Of a DNA stretch of 64,000 nt, positions 25,463-35,057 are shown piece by piece. Origin of the DNA: Fibrobacter sp. UBA4297 (GTDB lineage: Bacteria > Fibrobacterota > Fibrobacteria > Fibrobacterales > Fibrobacteraceae); assembly GCF_002394865.1 (NCBI RefSeq), contig NZ_DGUZ01000009.1, forward strand, positions 62,001 through 126,000, written 5' to 3'. Within the stretch, counting starts at the first letter, position 1. Each line of letters begins with the position of its first letter. Under the pieces are notes generated by a model. That model saw only the letters and a list, made by a program, of their open reading frames with translations. It was not told the origin of the DNA and did no database searches. The translations under genes were made by a program, and so were the position numbers.

Positions 25463-26719
25463 ATGGACAAAAAGACTGTTTTAAAAAACGTTTTCTTTGA
25501 TGGCGCAAAGCGCGACATCTTGGTTGTCGGTAATCTCTTTGAAAAGGTGACGCGTCCGCTGGAACCTGCTGATTACGAAGGCGCTGAAATAGTTGATTGT
25601 TCGCATTTTGCAATTATGCCCGCATTCTATAACGGCCACACGCATGCAGCGATGAGCTTGTTGCGTGGTTTTGCTGACGACATGGAACTTGGCAAATGGC
25701 TCAACGAAAACATTTGGCCGACAGAAGCGAAACTCACGCCTGACGACATCGCTGTTGGTAGCCGCCTTGCAGTTCTCGAAATGATCAAGTCGGGAACGGT
25801 GTTTTTTACGGACATGTATTGGCATCGCGAAGAGACGATGCGCGTTGTTGAAGAAATGGGAATCCGTGCGGCGATTGGCGTTACGTTTGCAGAACCGTTG
25901 ATGTCTAAGGATGCTTGGGCGGCGAATATCGATTTTTTGAAGAATCATACGGGCGAATCGGAACGCGTGCAGCTCGTGGTAATGCCGCATGCAATTTACA
26001 CGGTGGGCGAGAAAAAAACGGCTGAACTGATTGATCTTGCTCATGCTGAGAATTACAAGATTCACACGCATTTGTCCGAAACGATGACTGAAATTAAGAA
26101 TTGCATGGAACAGTTCGGCTGTACGCCTGTGGAATTCTGGAAGCGTCTGGGCGGTTTGAATTCGAATTTCTCGGCGGCGCACTGCACGCATTTCACGGCT
26201 TCTGACCGCAAGATTTTTGCAGAATCAGGTGCAACGGCAATTCTGAATCCGTGTTCCAACATGAAGTTGAATAGCGGCATTCCGCAGGTTGCCGAAATGA
26301 TCAAAGACGGCATGAAGCTTGGTCTTGGTACGGATGGCGATTCGTCGAACAACAATCTCGACATGCAAGAAGAAATGAAGACGATTGCACTCCTCGCGAA
26401 GTATCTTGGAACTGCAGAAACGCTCCCGGCAGAAGAAGCTCTCAAGATGGCTACGTGCAATGTTGCGCAGTTCTATGGAATCAATGCTGGCCGCATTGCG
26501 GAAGGCAATCTCGCAGATTGCTTGCTGATTGACTTGAACAACGAACGTATGGTGCCGTGCTACAATATCTATAGCAATTGGGTCTATTCAGCAAATTCTA
26601 GTGCAATCGATTCTGTGATGTGCAATGGCAAGTTCGTGATGCGAGGCCGACATGTCGATGGAGAAGATGAAATCCTCCGTGATGCCCGCAAATGTGCTGC
26701 ACGACTTGCTAAATCTTAA
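25463..26719 (+). CDS. mtaD: amidohydrolase, S-adenosylhomocysteine/methylthioadenosine deaminase-like
   Basis: This 418-residue metal-dependent deaminase has the metal ligands of the subfamily: FYNGHTHAAMSLLRG (HxH), a His in HTHLSETM, SAAHCTHF and the Asp in LGTDGDSSNN. The IWPTE and MYWHREETM blocks are typical of the SsnA/MtaD group. It would deaminate adenosine-type nucleosides in SAM salvage. Related guanine deaminases cannot be fully excluded. Start ATG 25463 follows GGGGAAAATTGCA. Confidence 0.82.
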   Translation: MDKKTVLKNVFFDGAKRDILVVGNLFEKVTRPLEPADYEGAEIVDCSHFAIMPAFYNGHTHAAMSLLRGFADDMELGKWLNENIWPTEAKLTPDDIAVGSRLAVLEMIKSGTVFFTDMYWHREETMRVVEEMGIRAAIGVTFAEPLMSKDAWAANIDFLKNHTGESERVQLVVMPHAIYTVGEKKTAELIDLAHAENYKIHTHLSETMTEIKNCMEQFGCTPVEFWKRLGGLNSNFSAAHCTHFTASDRKIFAESGATAILNPCSNMKLNSGIPQVAEMIKDGMKLGLGTDGDSSNNNLDMQEEMKTIALLAKYLGTAETLPAEEALKMATCNVAQFYGINAGRIAEGNLADCLLIDLNNERMVPCYNIYSNWVYSANSSAIDSVMCNGKFVMRGRHVDGEDEILRDARKCAARLAKS

Positions 26720-26771
26720 AATGCAAATGCGTTTTTTTTAGAATAAATTTCAATAAAAAGAAGTTGTTCTT

Positions 26772-29192
26772 ATGGCGTGTTTGTACAAGTTTATTTTCTT
26801 TCTCCTTGTTGCATTCTTTTTCTTTTCTTGCGAACAGAAACGTGATGAGCAAGTGATTGAAATTTCCTCGAAACCGACCGAGAATTTTGAAGGCTTTGTT
26901 CGTGATACGAGCGCGTATGTCATGGTTGTGGATACTAGCGTTCACGATAGCACGTTTAATGAAAAAATAACGCCTGTTAAAAGGGGTGGCTTTGCAGAAT
27001 ATTTTTCTAGAAAAGCCAAATATGAGGGCTCGAACGGTTCAAAGGCTTTTTATGCATATTCCGATTCTATAAGCCCCTTTGTTAAAGGTTCTTCTGAAAG
27101 TCCGTCTTTTTTTAATGTCGTTGCGCTTGCTTATGCCAAGCATTATTCCTTGGAAATAAATCCAGATGATATTTGGCTTATGATTTTGGATGGCTTTCGC
27201 CTCCATGTCAAGAACAATCGCGAAAAATTAAAAGACCGTTTTGTTGCTCCGGGAACGGATACTTCTATTGCAGTTATGGATAATTCGCTGACTCTTGAAT
27301 CAACGCACAAGGAATGGTTTTGGACGATTGCGAACTTATTTGATTCTTTGCAGGCGAAGCTACCTCCAGAAACGGGCGAACCCTTGAAAATCAAGTTCTC
27401 GACGACAAGTCCGGTGGACTATAACATTTCTCGCACTATGACGATGGCGGTTGCGTCGCAATACTATTCGTATAATGTGTACACGCTTTGCGGAATCCCC
27501 AAAATCAGGATAAACGGTACCAAGGATGATTGGATGTTGCTTAAGGATTCCTTTAACAGGCTTGCCGAACAACTGGATATGAAATGGTGGTCGAAAGGGC
27601 TGAATCCTATACTGGATGAGTTTGTCAATACTTTTGACGGAAAAATCAATTTAAAACATTGGAAGAACATATATAAGAGTTTTAAACCGGAAGGATGCGG
27701 CAATCCTCTTTTTAACGGTTGGATTTCAAGGTTCTTGCCTTATACAAAGGATGATCGCTCGAATGAAGAAAAATATGTAAAGCACACGAATTGGAACGAA
27801 CAACTGGACTTTTATAATATTCCTAAGGGAATAACTTTTGTTGATGTTCAATGGAATTATTTGGGTGAAAAAATTCCTTTGAAACTTTATACGGGATTTA
27901 TCGGTATTCAAGTGGATACTACGGCAAATCGATTGAAGGCTTCTAGAGGGTATGCGTTGTTGTCTTTTGGTTTGCAAAACTTGAAGGATGTCGCCCAAAA
28001 TGTCAAATTTATTCCTGGTAAACCATTGCGATTGCACGAAGCGCTTTCTATTGCAGATTCTATGAATATTTATGGCGAAAAGGGTTTGCTCTATGCAACG
28101 CATGACTTTAATGAAATCGAAGAATTTGCAAAGATGTCTTATCTTGATGAGGAATATCCTGAGGCGGAACCGTGGCAAAGAGAAATGGTTGGAATTGGTG
28201 AACCGAATTTGTCAATTAATTTATATGCAGATGGCAAATTGATTGACCATTTGCTTTATTACGCTCGCCCGAAAAATGAAAATTTTTGGATGCGCTTGTA
28301 CGATTATTTTCAATCTGATTATGATGGGGCCTTACTTTCGCTGCAAGGCGTTGGGCGATGGAAAAAGAACGCTAAAATCAAAGAATTTTTCAAGCAACGG
28401 AATATTCCTATAAGTGGAATTGTCAATGAGTTTCCGCATGAGGCCTCACTCCCGAAAATAAATGTCGAAATATTTGTCGATACAATTTTTTTGAAAAAAG
28501 GGGTGAAGGTTGATGAAAAAATAAACATGAGTGAACTTAAATCAGGGGTTGCGCGAACTTTGAAAAATTCGTTGGGTTGGCGTCTTAAGAGATTGTTCTA
28601 TCGATATTATAAGGATGTTGATAGTTTATCTATTGTTGCGGGCCTTTGCTATGGGGATGATGGTAGTGTATTTTCTCCTTCTGCTCGAACAAAACCCCAT
28701 GAAAATAAAGAATTCAGAAAGGAAATAGAATCTATTTTGAAGTATGGATGGATGCCTCCAAAAGTTCACTCGAATATCGGTAATGACGTGACTGCCCAAG
28801 AAATAGTTTCTTTCGAAAAGTTTTTGATCTCATTTTCAAGGGATTACCGGATGGTTTGTAAACAAAATGGTCGCACCGCGAAAGACTCTGTCGAAATTGT
28901 AAATGCTCCAGATGCAAGGAAAGATGTTTGCAACGAGATTACATTCTCGAAAGACATCGCGACGGGTGAGGTAATCCGCTATGAATGCTTGGAATACGAA
29001 AAGAAATTGCCTAGTGGCAGTTTTCAAAAGAACTATATGAATCATTACTTTGATAAAAATAAAGCAATTTATGAAGAATGGGATCGCATGTACATGCCGA
29101 TATTGCGACGCGCTTCCCTCAAAATTCCGCCTTGTTTTGTGGAAGAAAAAATTGCCGAAAAAGGGATGTATAATGAAGATTGGCGTTTCTAA
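26772..29192 (+). CDS. DUF4419-domain lipoprotein with a C-terminal region shared with the next gene
   Basis: The protein has 806 residues, with a signal and lipobox FFFSC (Cys about 22) followed by EQKRDE. Residues about 110-330 match DUF4419: ALAYAKHYSLEINPDDIWLMILDGF, then NPLFNGWISRFLPY. The function of this family is unknown. Residues about 415-806 (from FIPGKPLRLHEALSIADSM) are clearly homologous to the protein encoded directly downstream, including GWRLKR and YGWMPPK. The reading frame is AT-rich compared with mtaD. The downstream start overlaps its stop by 20 bases, so both are translated from one mRNA. Confidence 0.75.
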   Translation: MACLYKFIFFLLVAFFFFSCEQKRDEQVIEISSKPTENFEGFVRDTSAYVMVVDTSVHDSTFNEKITPVKRGGFAEYFSRKAKYEGSNGSKAFYAYSDSISPFVKGSSESPSFFNVVALAYAKHYSLEINPDDIWLMILDGFRLHVKNNREKLKDRFVAPGTDTSIAVMDNSLTLESTHKEWFWTIANLFDSLQAKLPPETGEPLKIKFSTTSPVDYNISRTMTMAVASQYYSYNVYTLCGIPKIRINGTKDDWMLLKDSFNRLAEQLDMKWWSKGLNPILDEFVNTFDGKINLKHWKNIYKSFKPEGCGNPLFNGWISRFLPYTKDDRSNEEKYVKHTNWNEQLDFYNIPKGITFVDVQWNYLGEKIPLKLYTGFIGIQVDTTANRLKASRGYALLSFGLQNLKDVAQNVKFIPGKPLRLHEALSIADSMNIYGEKGLLYATHDFNEIEEFAKMSYLDEEYPEAEPWQREMVGIGEPNLSINLYADGKLIDHLLYYARPKNENFWMRLYDYFQSDYDGALLSLQGVGRWKKNAKIKEFFKQRNIPISGIVNEFPHEASLPKINVEIFVDTIFLKKGVKVDEKINMSELKSGVARTLKNSLGWRLKRLFYRYYKDVDSLSIVAGLCYGDDGSVFSPSARTKPHENKEFRKEIESILKYGWMPPKVHSNIGNDVTAQEIVSFEKFLISFSRDYRMVCKQNGRTAKDSVEIVNAPDARKDVCNEITFSKDIATGEVIRYECLEYEKKLPSGSFQKNYMNHYFDKNKAIYEEWDRMYMPILRRASLKIPPCFVEEKIAEKGMYNEDWRF

Positions 29193-30438
29193 ATTCCTTC
29201 TACTCATCCTTGCCGCATTCCTTCTGCTCTCTTGCGAACAGAAACGTGATGATGTTTCTGTAGATTTTATTCCTGGAAAACCGCGACCTATGCAAGAATC
29301 TTTGGCGTTAGCAGATTCCATGGTCATTTTCAATGCGCAGGGCTTGGTCTACACAACGAATAGCTTGAAGGAAATCGAGAAATTTGCGAAGGCAACTGTG
29401 CTTGATGAAGAATATGTTGAATTTGAAAGAAATCTTAAAGAAGTTTATCTGGATGAAGCGAATTTATCTGTTAGCTTATTTCAAAAAGGGAAACTGATTG
29501 ATTATTTGTTCTACTATGAAAATCCTTATTCTGGGGATACTTTATTTGAAGGAATTGTATATTCGTTGCAAGGCTACGGCAGAATGAAAAAACTGGCCCC
29601 TATTTATACTTTTTTCAAAGATCGAAAATTTTCTACAGAGGGTAAAACTGCGGAATTTAAAACCCTACCAGGTCAACCAGCGTTGAAAGTGGATGTCTAT
29701 GTCGATACTTTTGAACTTAAAGAAGGGAAAAGCCTTAGCGACACTTTGCGACCGCGTGAATTTGAAACGGGTCTTATTCAAAGTGTAAAGAGACCTTGTG
29801 GCTGGCGGCTTGAACGAGCGCTCAAAAGATATTATAAAGAGGGCTTTAATCTTTCTGTTGATGCTACGATTACGTTTGGGGATAGTGGCCGCGTTACGAA
29901 TGTCTCGATGAACACGGAACATCCCGAGTATAAGGATTTTTTGGAAGAAGTTAAGTCCATTTTATATTATGCCTGGATGCCGCCAAAAGTGCAAACTCGT
30001 CTTATGGATCCCCTTCCGTGTATGTATATCTCCGATAATTTGCCACCGGAATTACAATCGCGGAAAATTTGGAGCTATGTCGCTGCACAAGAAATTGTCA
30101 AGTCAGAAAAGGTCCATCTTTCGTTTTCTAGAGAATATTTCCAAGAATGTAATGGCGAGGAAAGTGAAAAAGATTCCATTGAGATTGCCGGTTATTCTGG
30201 CATTATCAAAGAATATTGTGATGAAATCCGATTTACGAAGGACTTTGCTACGGGCGGAATAAATTATTTAAAATGCATACAAGGGAAGGCTAAAAGAGAT
30301 CCGCTGTTCCCCCAAAAGCCGGTTAAACCTGCGAAAGCTTCGACCCTTTTTGACAGGTATCATGCGATGTACGCCAAAGAAGACCTTTCTTTAAATCAAG
30401 TTGTGACTCTTAAAATTCCGGCTTGCTTCGCCCCATAG
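29173..30438 (+). CDS. lipoprotein, internally deleted paralogue of the upstream DUF4419 lipoprotein
   Basis: This 421-residue protein begins with a lipoprotein signal ending LLLSCEQKRDD, nearly identical to the upstream gene's SCEQKRDE. It then jumps directly to FIPGKPRPMQESLALADSM, skipping the DUF4419 part. The rest aligns along its length: LKEIEKFAKATVLDEEY, GWRLERALKRYYKEG, YAWMPPKV. It most likely arose by tandem duplication with internal loss. Function is unknown. ATG 29173 is chosen because it gives the signal peptide. An upstream ATG (29050) would give a nonsense leader inside the previous gene. Confidence 0.75.
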   Translation: MKIGVSKFLLLILAAFLLLSCEQKRDDVSVDFIPGKPRPMQESLALADSMVIFNAQGLVYTTNSLKEIEKFAKATVLDEEYVEFERNLKEVYLDEANLSVSLFQKGKLIDYLFYYENPYSGDTLFEGIVYSLQGYGRMKKLAPIYTFFKDRKFSTEGKTAEFKTLPGQPALKVDVYVDTFELKEGKSLSDTLRPREFETGLIQSVKRPCGWRLERALKRYYKEGFNLSVDATITFGDSGRVTNVSMNTEHPEYKDFLEEVKSILYYAWMPPKVQTRLMDPLPCMYISDNLPPELQSRKIWSYVAAQEIVKSEKVHLSFSREYFQECNGEESEKDSIEIAGYSGIIKEYCDEIRFTKDFATGGINYLKCIQGKAKRDPLFPQKPVKPAKASTLFDRYHAMYAKEDLSLNQVVTLKIPACFAP

Positions 30439-30544
30439 CTCAAGCCCCAAAGCTGCCGAAGGTTGCGACCCCATAGCCCAAACCTGTTTGACAAATCGTC
30501 AATACTTTTAACGGCGGAATTTAGGCTTTCGCCGTGTATTGATG

Positions 30545-30552
30545 TATATTTA
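30545..30552 (+). promoter_or_regulatory. possible TAnnTTTA box upstream of the GH5 endoglucanase
   Basis: TATATTTA lies 67 bases before ATG 30620. It is a plausible FCB-type promoter, but no TTTG element is clear at the right distance. Confidence 0.35.
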
Positions 30553-30619
30553 ACTTTGGTGTATGATCTTTCGTTGTTTGGGGATAAAACGCGAATGGCA
30601 TAGAACCAAAGGATTGACT

Positions 30620-31999
30620 ATGTTGAAACAGCACATTCGCGTTGCTGCTCTTTGCAGCGCGTTCTCTTTTGCATTGGCGTCAAATTCCTTCGCGGCAGAT
30701 TTGCCGACGGCAAACGAAATGTTTGCCAAGATGGGCTTTGGCATAAACATCGGGAACACGATGGAAGTTCCAGGGAATCCGACGGGGTGGGGCAACAAGT
30801 TCCCGACCGAGGCGTATATTGATTCGGTCAAGGCGGCGGGCTTCAGCACGATCCGCATTCCTTGCGCTTGGGATAGCCACGCGAGTAACGGCGTCATCAA
30901 CAAAAGTTGGATGGATTCGGTGCAGACGGTGGTGGATATGTGCATGCGCGCGGGGCTCGTGACGGTTCTCAATATCCATTGGGATGGCGGCTGGCTCGAA
31001 GAAAACTTGAAAGATGCCAAGAAGGATGAGGTGAACGCTAAGCAGAAGGCTTATTGGACGCAAATCGCAACGCACTTCAAAAACTACAACGAAAACTTGC
31101 TATTCGCAAGCGCTAACGAGCCTGCCACAACTGACGCAAATTACAAGCACGAAACCGAAATCCTGATGACGTACCACCAGTCGTTTGTGGACGCCGTGCG
31201 TGCAACGGGGGGTAATAACGCCAGCCGTACGCTCGTGATTCAAGGGCCATCGACAAGTATCGACCGCACGAGTGAAGTGATGCCGGTAAGCAAGCTCCCG
31301 AAAGATGTAATTGCGAACCGCTTGATGGTCGAAGTGCATTTCTACGACCCCTATACGTACACGCTATTGAATGATGTTGTCGATTGGGGCGCTCAGGTCT
31401 ATCCGCAGTACTATTGGGGTGATGACCTTGCGACAGGTGCAGATATCGTGCATAATTGTGGCTACAACGCCTGGGCGGGAGCCATGGGCGACAAGTGTAC
31501 GAGCGCTCAGATTCAGGACCAGTTCGGCAAAATGAAGACAAATTTTGTCGATAAGGGCGTGCCTGTGATTATCGGTGAGTTCGGCGCTAATGACCGCGTG
31601 GGCGTGTTGACGGGTGACAATTATGCGAAACATCGCAAAGGCCGCCTTGCTTATTACGATGCTGTGATGAAGCTTGCAAAACAAAATAAGGTCGTGCCTA
31701 TCGCCTGGGATACGGGCCACGAAGGCGAAAATAACATGACGATTATCCGCCGCCAGACAGACCCGGACGGTTCCGTGTTTGACAAGGACGTTCTGAACAT
31801 CATGCGTCATGCGTACGGCCTTGACGATTACGTGAATAACGGCATTACGCACATAGAAAACTTCAAGACCGATGAAGGAACGATTTCCATTTTCAAGCGC
31901 AATCAACCGGCGCAGTTCCGCAGCTTGCGTACCTCCCGCACTTACGATTTGCTTGGCAAGCAGAACCCGCAAGCAAGAGTCGTGAAAGTCAAGAAATAG
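30620..31999 (+). CDS. secreted GH5 endoglucanase (cellulase)
   Basis: This 459-residue enzyme has a signal peptide (cleavage near NSFAAD, residue 27). One glycoside hydrolase family 5 domain follows: GFGINIGNTME, then TIRIPCAW, LNIHWDGGW, the acid/base Glu167 in SANEP and the nucleophile Glu320 in IIGEFG. It should cut beta-1,4-glucan chains outside the cell, as expected in a cellulolytic Fibrobacter. No carbohydrate-binding module is seen. The tail is short and basic (RVVKVKK). ATG 30620 has AAAGGA at the right distance, and an upstream ATG (30563) would spoil the signal. A terminator follows. Confidence 0.93.
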   Translation: MLKQHIRVAALCSAFSFALASNSFAADLPTANEMFAKMGFGINIGNTMEVPGNPTGWGNKFPTEAYIDSVKAAGFSTIRIPCAWDSHASNGVINKSWMDSVQTVVDMCMRAGLVTVLNIHWDGGWLEENLKDAKKDEVNAKQKAYWTQIATHFKNYNENLLFASANEPATTDANYKHETEILMTYHQSFVDAVRATGGNNASRTLVIQGPSTSIDRTSEVMPVSKLPKDVIANRLMVEVHFYDPYTYTLLNDVVDWGAQVYPQYYWGDDLATGADIVHNCGYNAWAGAMGDKCTSAQIQDQFGKMKTNFVDKGVPVIIGEFGANDRVGVLTGDNYAKHRKGRLAYYDAVMKLAKQNKVVPIAWDTGHEGENNMTIIRRQTDPDGSVFDKDVLNIMRHAYGLDDYVNNGITHIENFKTDEGTISIFKRNQPAQFRSLRTSRTYDLLGKQNPQARVVKVKK

Positions 32000-32036
32000 G
32001 TTTTAGGTTGTAGGTCTTAGGTTAAAGAAAAAAGAG

Positions 32037-32069
32037 AAGAGTCCCGATAGTGTGTCGGGACTCTTTAAA
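32037..32069 (+). terminator. intrinsic terminator of the endoglucanase gene
   Basis: AAGAGTCCCGA and TCGGGACTCTT pair around TAGTGTG, followed by TAAAATTT. It lies 37 bases after the stop. GGTTTTAGGTTGTAGGT repeat words fill the space in between. Confidence 0.8.
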
Positions 32070-32107
32070 ATTTACTGGATCCCGTCGCAATTGTAAAACA
32101 AGAAATT

Positions 32108-32204
32108 ATGGTTCCCCTCACTTCGTTCGAGGATGACGGCTCCAGGACGACACATCCTTCCTACTTTCTACTTCCTACTTCCTACCGCGGCTTTGCCGCA
32201 ACCA
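32108..32204. repeat. composite repeat: CTCACTTCGTTCGAGGATGACGG and ACTTCCTAC words
   Basis: The GGTTCCCCTCACTTCGTTCG...GATGACGG word belongs to the dispersed palindromic class. It is followed by four ACTTCCTAC/TACTTTCTAC words, which are inverted copies of the GTAGGAAGT seen at 14922 and 20536. No gene is visible. Confidence 0.55.
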
Positions 32205-33476
32205 CTAAAATCCTATGCTGCCTTGCACCATGTAGATACGGTTTTCGTCCTGGCCTGTGTAGTAACCGCGTTCTTCGCCCCAGGTGGCTGCTTCGATCGT
32301 AAAGAAGCGGAGTACCTCGAGCCCGACTCCCGCTGACGGGTAACCGCCTCTGAAACCGCCTGCAAGTCTGAGTGTAATAAAGCGAATTTCATTGTTGAGT
32401 CCCGGAATTGCGGCGAGCGTCTGTTCCAGTTCAAAACCGAAGTTCAAGTGCGTAAAGAACTTGTAGTTTCTGTCGGCATTGAACATATCGGCAAAATCTA
32501 CGGCCACGTTAAATTTACGGCCAAAGCCCGTATTGCTGTTCATGAATTTCGGGCTGTAGTTTGCACCGATGGTAAAATTCGGAATCAGAGTCTCGCCGGC
32601 AAGCGATTTGAAGTAGATGTCGCGCAGTGATGCACCAAATCGCACTTCGCGGTTGAATTGGTAGAGTACACCGAGATCAATTCCGAAGGAGAATGTCTTG
32701 GAATCGAAGAAGTTGTCCGTGGCGTCGCTAGCCTGTTCTTTGAGCGTATCTACAATGGTACTATAGTTTGCAAGGCCGACAGTCACCATGTTTGTCTTGT
32801 GGCGCTTGACGATTTTACCGCCTAAACCGACAGATAGTTGATTCGGAATGATTTCGTAGGCGCCACCCATTTGGGCAACGGCATCAATCACAAATGTGTC
32901 AACGACTACATAGGGGAGGATAAGACCTGCATCAACGTATGGCGCCACACTTCCGTTCATCCAAAAAGCGGCTCCAAAGTTGTGGAAGGCGAGTTCCGCA
33001 TCGAACTTGACTCTCGCTTCCATCGCCTTGTGGTCGTAAGAGTTGAGGGTCTTGACGTACTTTGGATTCTTTTGGAGCGAATCGAGGATGGCTCCTGTTT
33101 GGCTAGATACCTGAGGATGGTCCTTGGTTATCCTGTTTGCATCGTTCTGTGCGGCTCGGAACAAATCTTGAACGTCTTTCACATCACTATATGTTGAAAG
33201 AAACTTGAAAATGTCGCCTGCACCGCCAAAGGTGAGTCGCATGTCGCCAATCCAGTTGCGTGGATAGTAGCCTTGTTCTGGCCGTATATCGTAGTTGCCA
33301 AGCCTGTTGATTTGCGTTAAACCAGCGTAGTTGTAATGGATGGCTTCCTTGTCATCAACGACTGCGACGTGGGCGCCACCCATAGATTCTGCACGAAGCG
33401 AAAAATGTCTTGGAGACTTTGCCGAAGCGATTCCGAAAGCAAGTGCGAAAACTGCAAGTATTGTTAATTTATTCAT
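32205..33476 (-). CDS. outer-membrane beta-barrel protein, TraF/PorV-like
   Basis: This 423-residue protein has a signal peptide (cleavage after IASA, residue 18). Its N-terminus, LRAESMGGAHVAVVDDKEAIHYNYAGL, matches a superfamily of barrels (FadL-, PorV- and TraF_2-like) with a conserved AxGGAxVA...N.AGL pattern. Amphipathic strands alternate to the end, and the last residue is Phe (VQGSIGF), as in outer-membrane barrels. The ATG overlaps the upstream lipoprotein stop as ATGA, which implies translational coupling and a shared role. The substrate is unknown. Confidence 0.7.
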   Translation of the reverse strand: MNKLTILAVFALAFGIASAKSPRHFSLRAESMGGAHVAVVDDKEAIHYNYAGLTQINRLGNYDIRPEQGYYPRNWIGDMRLTFGGAGDIFKFLSTYSDVKDVQDLFRAAQNDANRITKDHPQVSSQTGAILDSLQKNPKYVKTLNSYDHKAMEARVKFDAELAFHNFGAAFWMNGSVAPYVDAGLILPYVVVDTFVIDAVAQMGGAYEIIPNQLSVGLGGKIVKRHKTNMVTVGLANYSTIVDTLKEQASDATDNFFDSKTFSFGIDLGVLYQFNREVRFGASLRDIYFKSLAGETLIPNFTIGANYSPKFMNSNTGFGRKFNVAVDFADMFNADRNYKFFTHLNFGFELEQTLAAIPGLNNEIRFITLRLAGGFRGGYPSAGVGLEVLRFFTIEAATWGEERGYYTGQDENRIYMVQGSIGF

Positions 33477-34927
33477 TTTGCATTTCTCCCTTCGAACCAC
33501 TTGAGGAACCTTTCATCGTCATAGTTCGTCCAGCACCCGCCAACCATTTCGGCGCGCTTTCTCCAGTCGAACTTTATGTTGTTGATATCCGTATCCATAC
33601 GGATAAGTTCTTTATTTGTAATAAGGGAATTTATTTTGTCAGAATTAGTCTCGTTCTTGTCTTCGGAGAACTTGCCGTCATCGGCGAACGTGAAGTTAAT
33701 CGTCGTTGTAAACTTGAACCTGTGGTTTTTATTTTCGTCGCGTTCGTCCGGGTCGTCGTAAATAAATTTCCATTCATCCGAATCTTGCGGTTGCCAGTAT
33801 ATCTCAAGACGCGTCGGGTCTTCCGGTCCGAATTTTCCGTCCATGTCGATATCGACCGCTTGGTAGCTTCCGATAAACTTTGTGGAATCGACCTGGGCCT
33901 TGGTCAAGTCGTATGTTTTGGAATTCTTGCTTGCTTCAACTAGGTCGTTGTAGTTTTGCGGTCTTTTTACGAGAACAACGGTGCGGTAATCGCGGGCGTC
34001 TTCGTCAATTTCTCCATCGCCATCGTTATCGAAGTTGTCTACAATTTCTTCGTCTACGCAACCATCGCCGTCATCATCGATGTGGTTACCGAATTTGAAG
34101 AATACGTCATTGCGGTCTTTTTCGATGCTTTGAGCTCTGTCGTTTAACTGGATGACTGTGTTTGCAAGACCGACGGAAATGTCGGCATAGTCTTCGTCAT
34201 TAAAGTCCTGACGTGTGGAGTCCGGCAAATAAGCCTTGATGATTTCGGCGGCACTTTCTGGGGAGGCCTTGATGGCTTCGGCTGCGGCTGCCATGTCGTT
34301 CAAGAACGGCTTGAGGCTATCGCCGAGGTCGTTCAGCGTATTGAGGTTGATCATCATGCCGGAATTGTCAGCCGAGACTACGGTCGAAAGCTGCGTGTTC
34401 ACGTTCCTGATGCGGAGGGCTGCCTTGGATAGCTGGAGAATGGTATAGCTGTCGGCTATTGTGCTGAAGCGGACTTTCTTGTCTGTCCGGTCAGTTGTGT
34501 CGCGGGCTACAAACTGGTTCAGGTAGAACATAACGGAATCGATGCCCCTGGCAATGGAATCGGCCTTTTCGTCACTCATGGTAAGGAACCCGTTGGTGGA
34601 CTTCCCATTGGAGTCTTCGTGTTGCTGAGCGTATGAAGCAAGTTCGAATACGTTAATCCCGTCCTGCATTTTCAGAACCGTCTTGCAGAGTCCGATCCAA
34701 GCTTCGGAATAGCTGGAGTCTGCGCGGATAGCCTTGCCGAAAAACTTGCGCGCCGAGTCAAAATTGGATTTCTGGAATTCCAGGTATCCGTCGTGAGTTA
34801 GTGCCGCCGCGTCGTCACTGTCGGCATCTCGACTGCCTGTTGGGTGAAACAAGTTGCAACCGACGGTCCCTATAGACAGGGCGATTGCTAAAGGCCACAT
34901 CCATTTGCCTTGCGAAACTTTTTTCAT
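33473..34927 (-). CDS. lipoprotein with TPR-like part and calcium-type Asp-rich repeats
   Basis: This 484-residue protein has a lipobox ending TVGC (Cys24). Residues about 40-80 look like a tetratricopeptide repeat (GYLEFQKSNFDSARKFFGKAIRADSSYSEAW). Around residues 285-310, two Asp-rich loops (DDDGDGCVDEE and DNDGDGEIDED) have the thrombospondin type-3 or dockerin-like calcium pattern. A third, DIDMDGKFGPED, lies near residue 360. It is translationally coupled (ATGA) to the downstream barrel protein, so the pair may form an outer-membrane complex. No known family fits over the full length. Confidence 0.65.
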   Translation of the reverse strand: MKKVSQGKWMWPLAIALSIGTVGCNLFHPTGSRDADSDDAAALTHDGYLEFQKSNFDSARKFFGKAIRADSSYSEAWIGLCKTVLKMQDGINVFELASYAQQHEDSNGKSTNGFLTMSDEKADSIARGIDSVMFYLNQFVARDTTDRTDKKVRFSTIADSYTILQLSKAALRIRNVNTQLSTVVSADNSGMMINLNTLNDLGDSLKPFLNDMAAAAEAIKASPESAAEIIKAYLPDSTRQDFNDEDYADISVGLANTVIQLNDRAQSIEKDRNDVFFKFGNHIDDDGDGCVDEEIVDNFDNDGDGEIDEDARDYRTVVLVKRPQNYNDLVEASKNSKTYDLTKAQVDSTKFIGSYQAVDIDMDGKFGPEDPTRLEIYWQPQDSDEWKFIYDDPDERDENKNHRFKFTTTINFTFADDGKFSEDKNETNSDKINSLITNKELIRMDTDINNIKFDWRKRAEMVGGCWTNYDDERFLKWFEGRNAK

Positions 34928-35043
34928 AGTGCCAGTCCTGAAAAATTTTTCTTTACTCCATGTAATAAAATAACTTCATTCTTGCAAAAATGAATAATTT
35001 GCTTTTTTTTATAGCTTGTTTTTACGGTATTCTCGTAAAAAAA

Positions 35044-35051
35044 TATATTTG
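35044..35051 (+). promoter_or_regulatory. TAnnTTTG promoter box of the YkgJ-SprT operon
   Basis: TATATTTG ends six bases before ATG 35058, a perfect match to the FCB -7 consensus. It predicts a nearly leaderless transcript. Confidence 0.55.
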
Positions 35052-35057
35052 CGCACA

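Noticed and set aside
30488..30493. TTGACA as a sigma-70 -35 box for the endoglucanase
   Set aside because: No TATAAT-like element stands 16-18 bases downstream, and a TATATTTA box lies closer to the gene.
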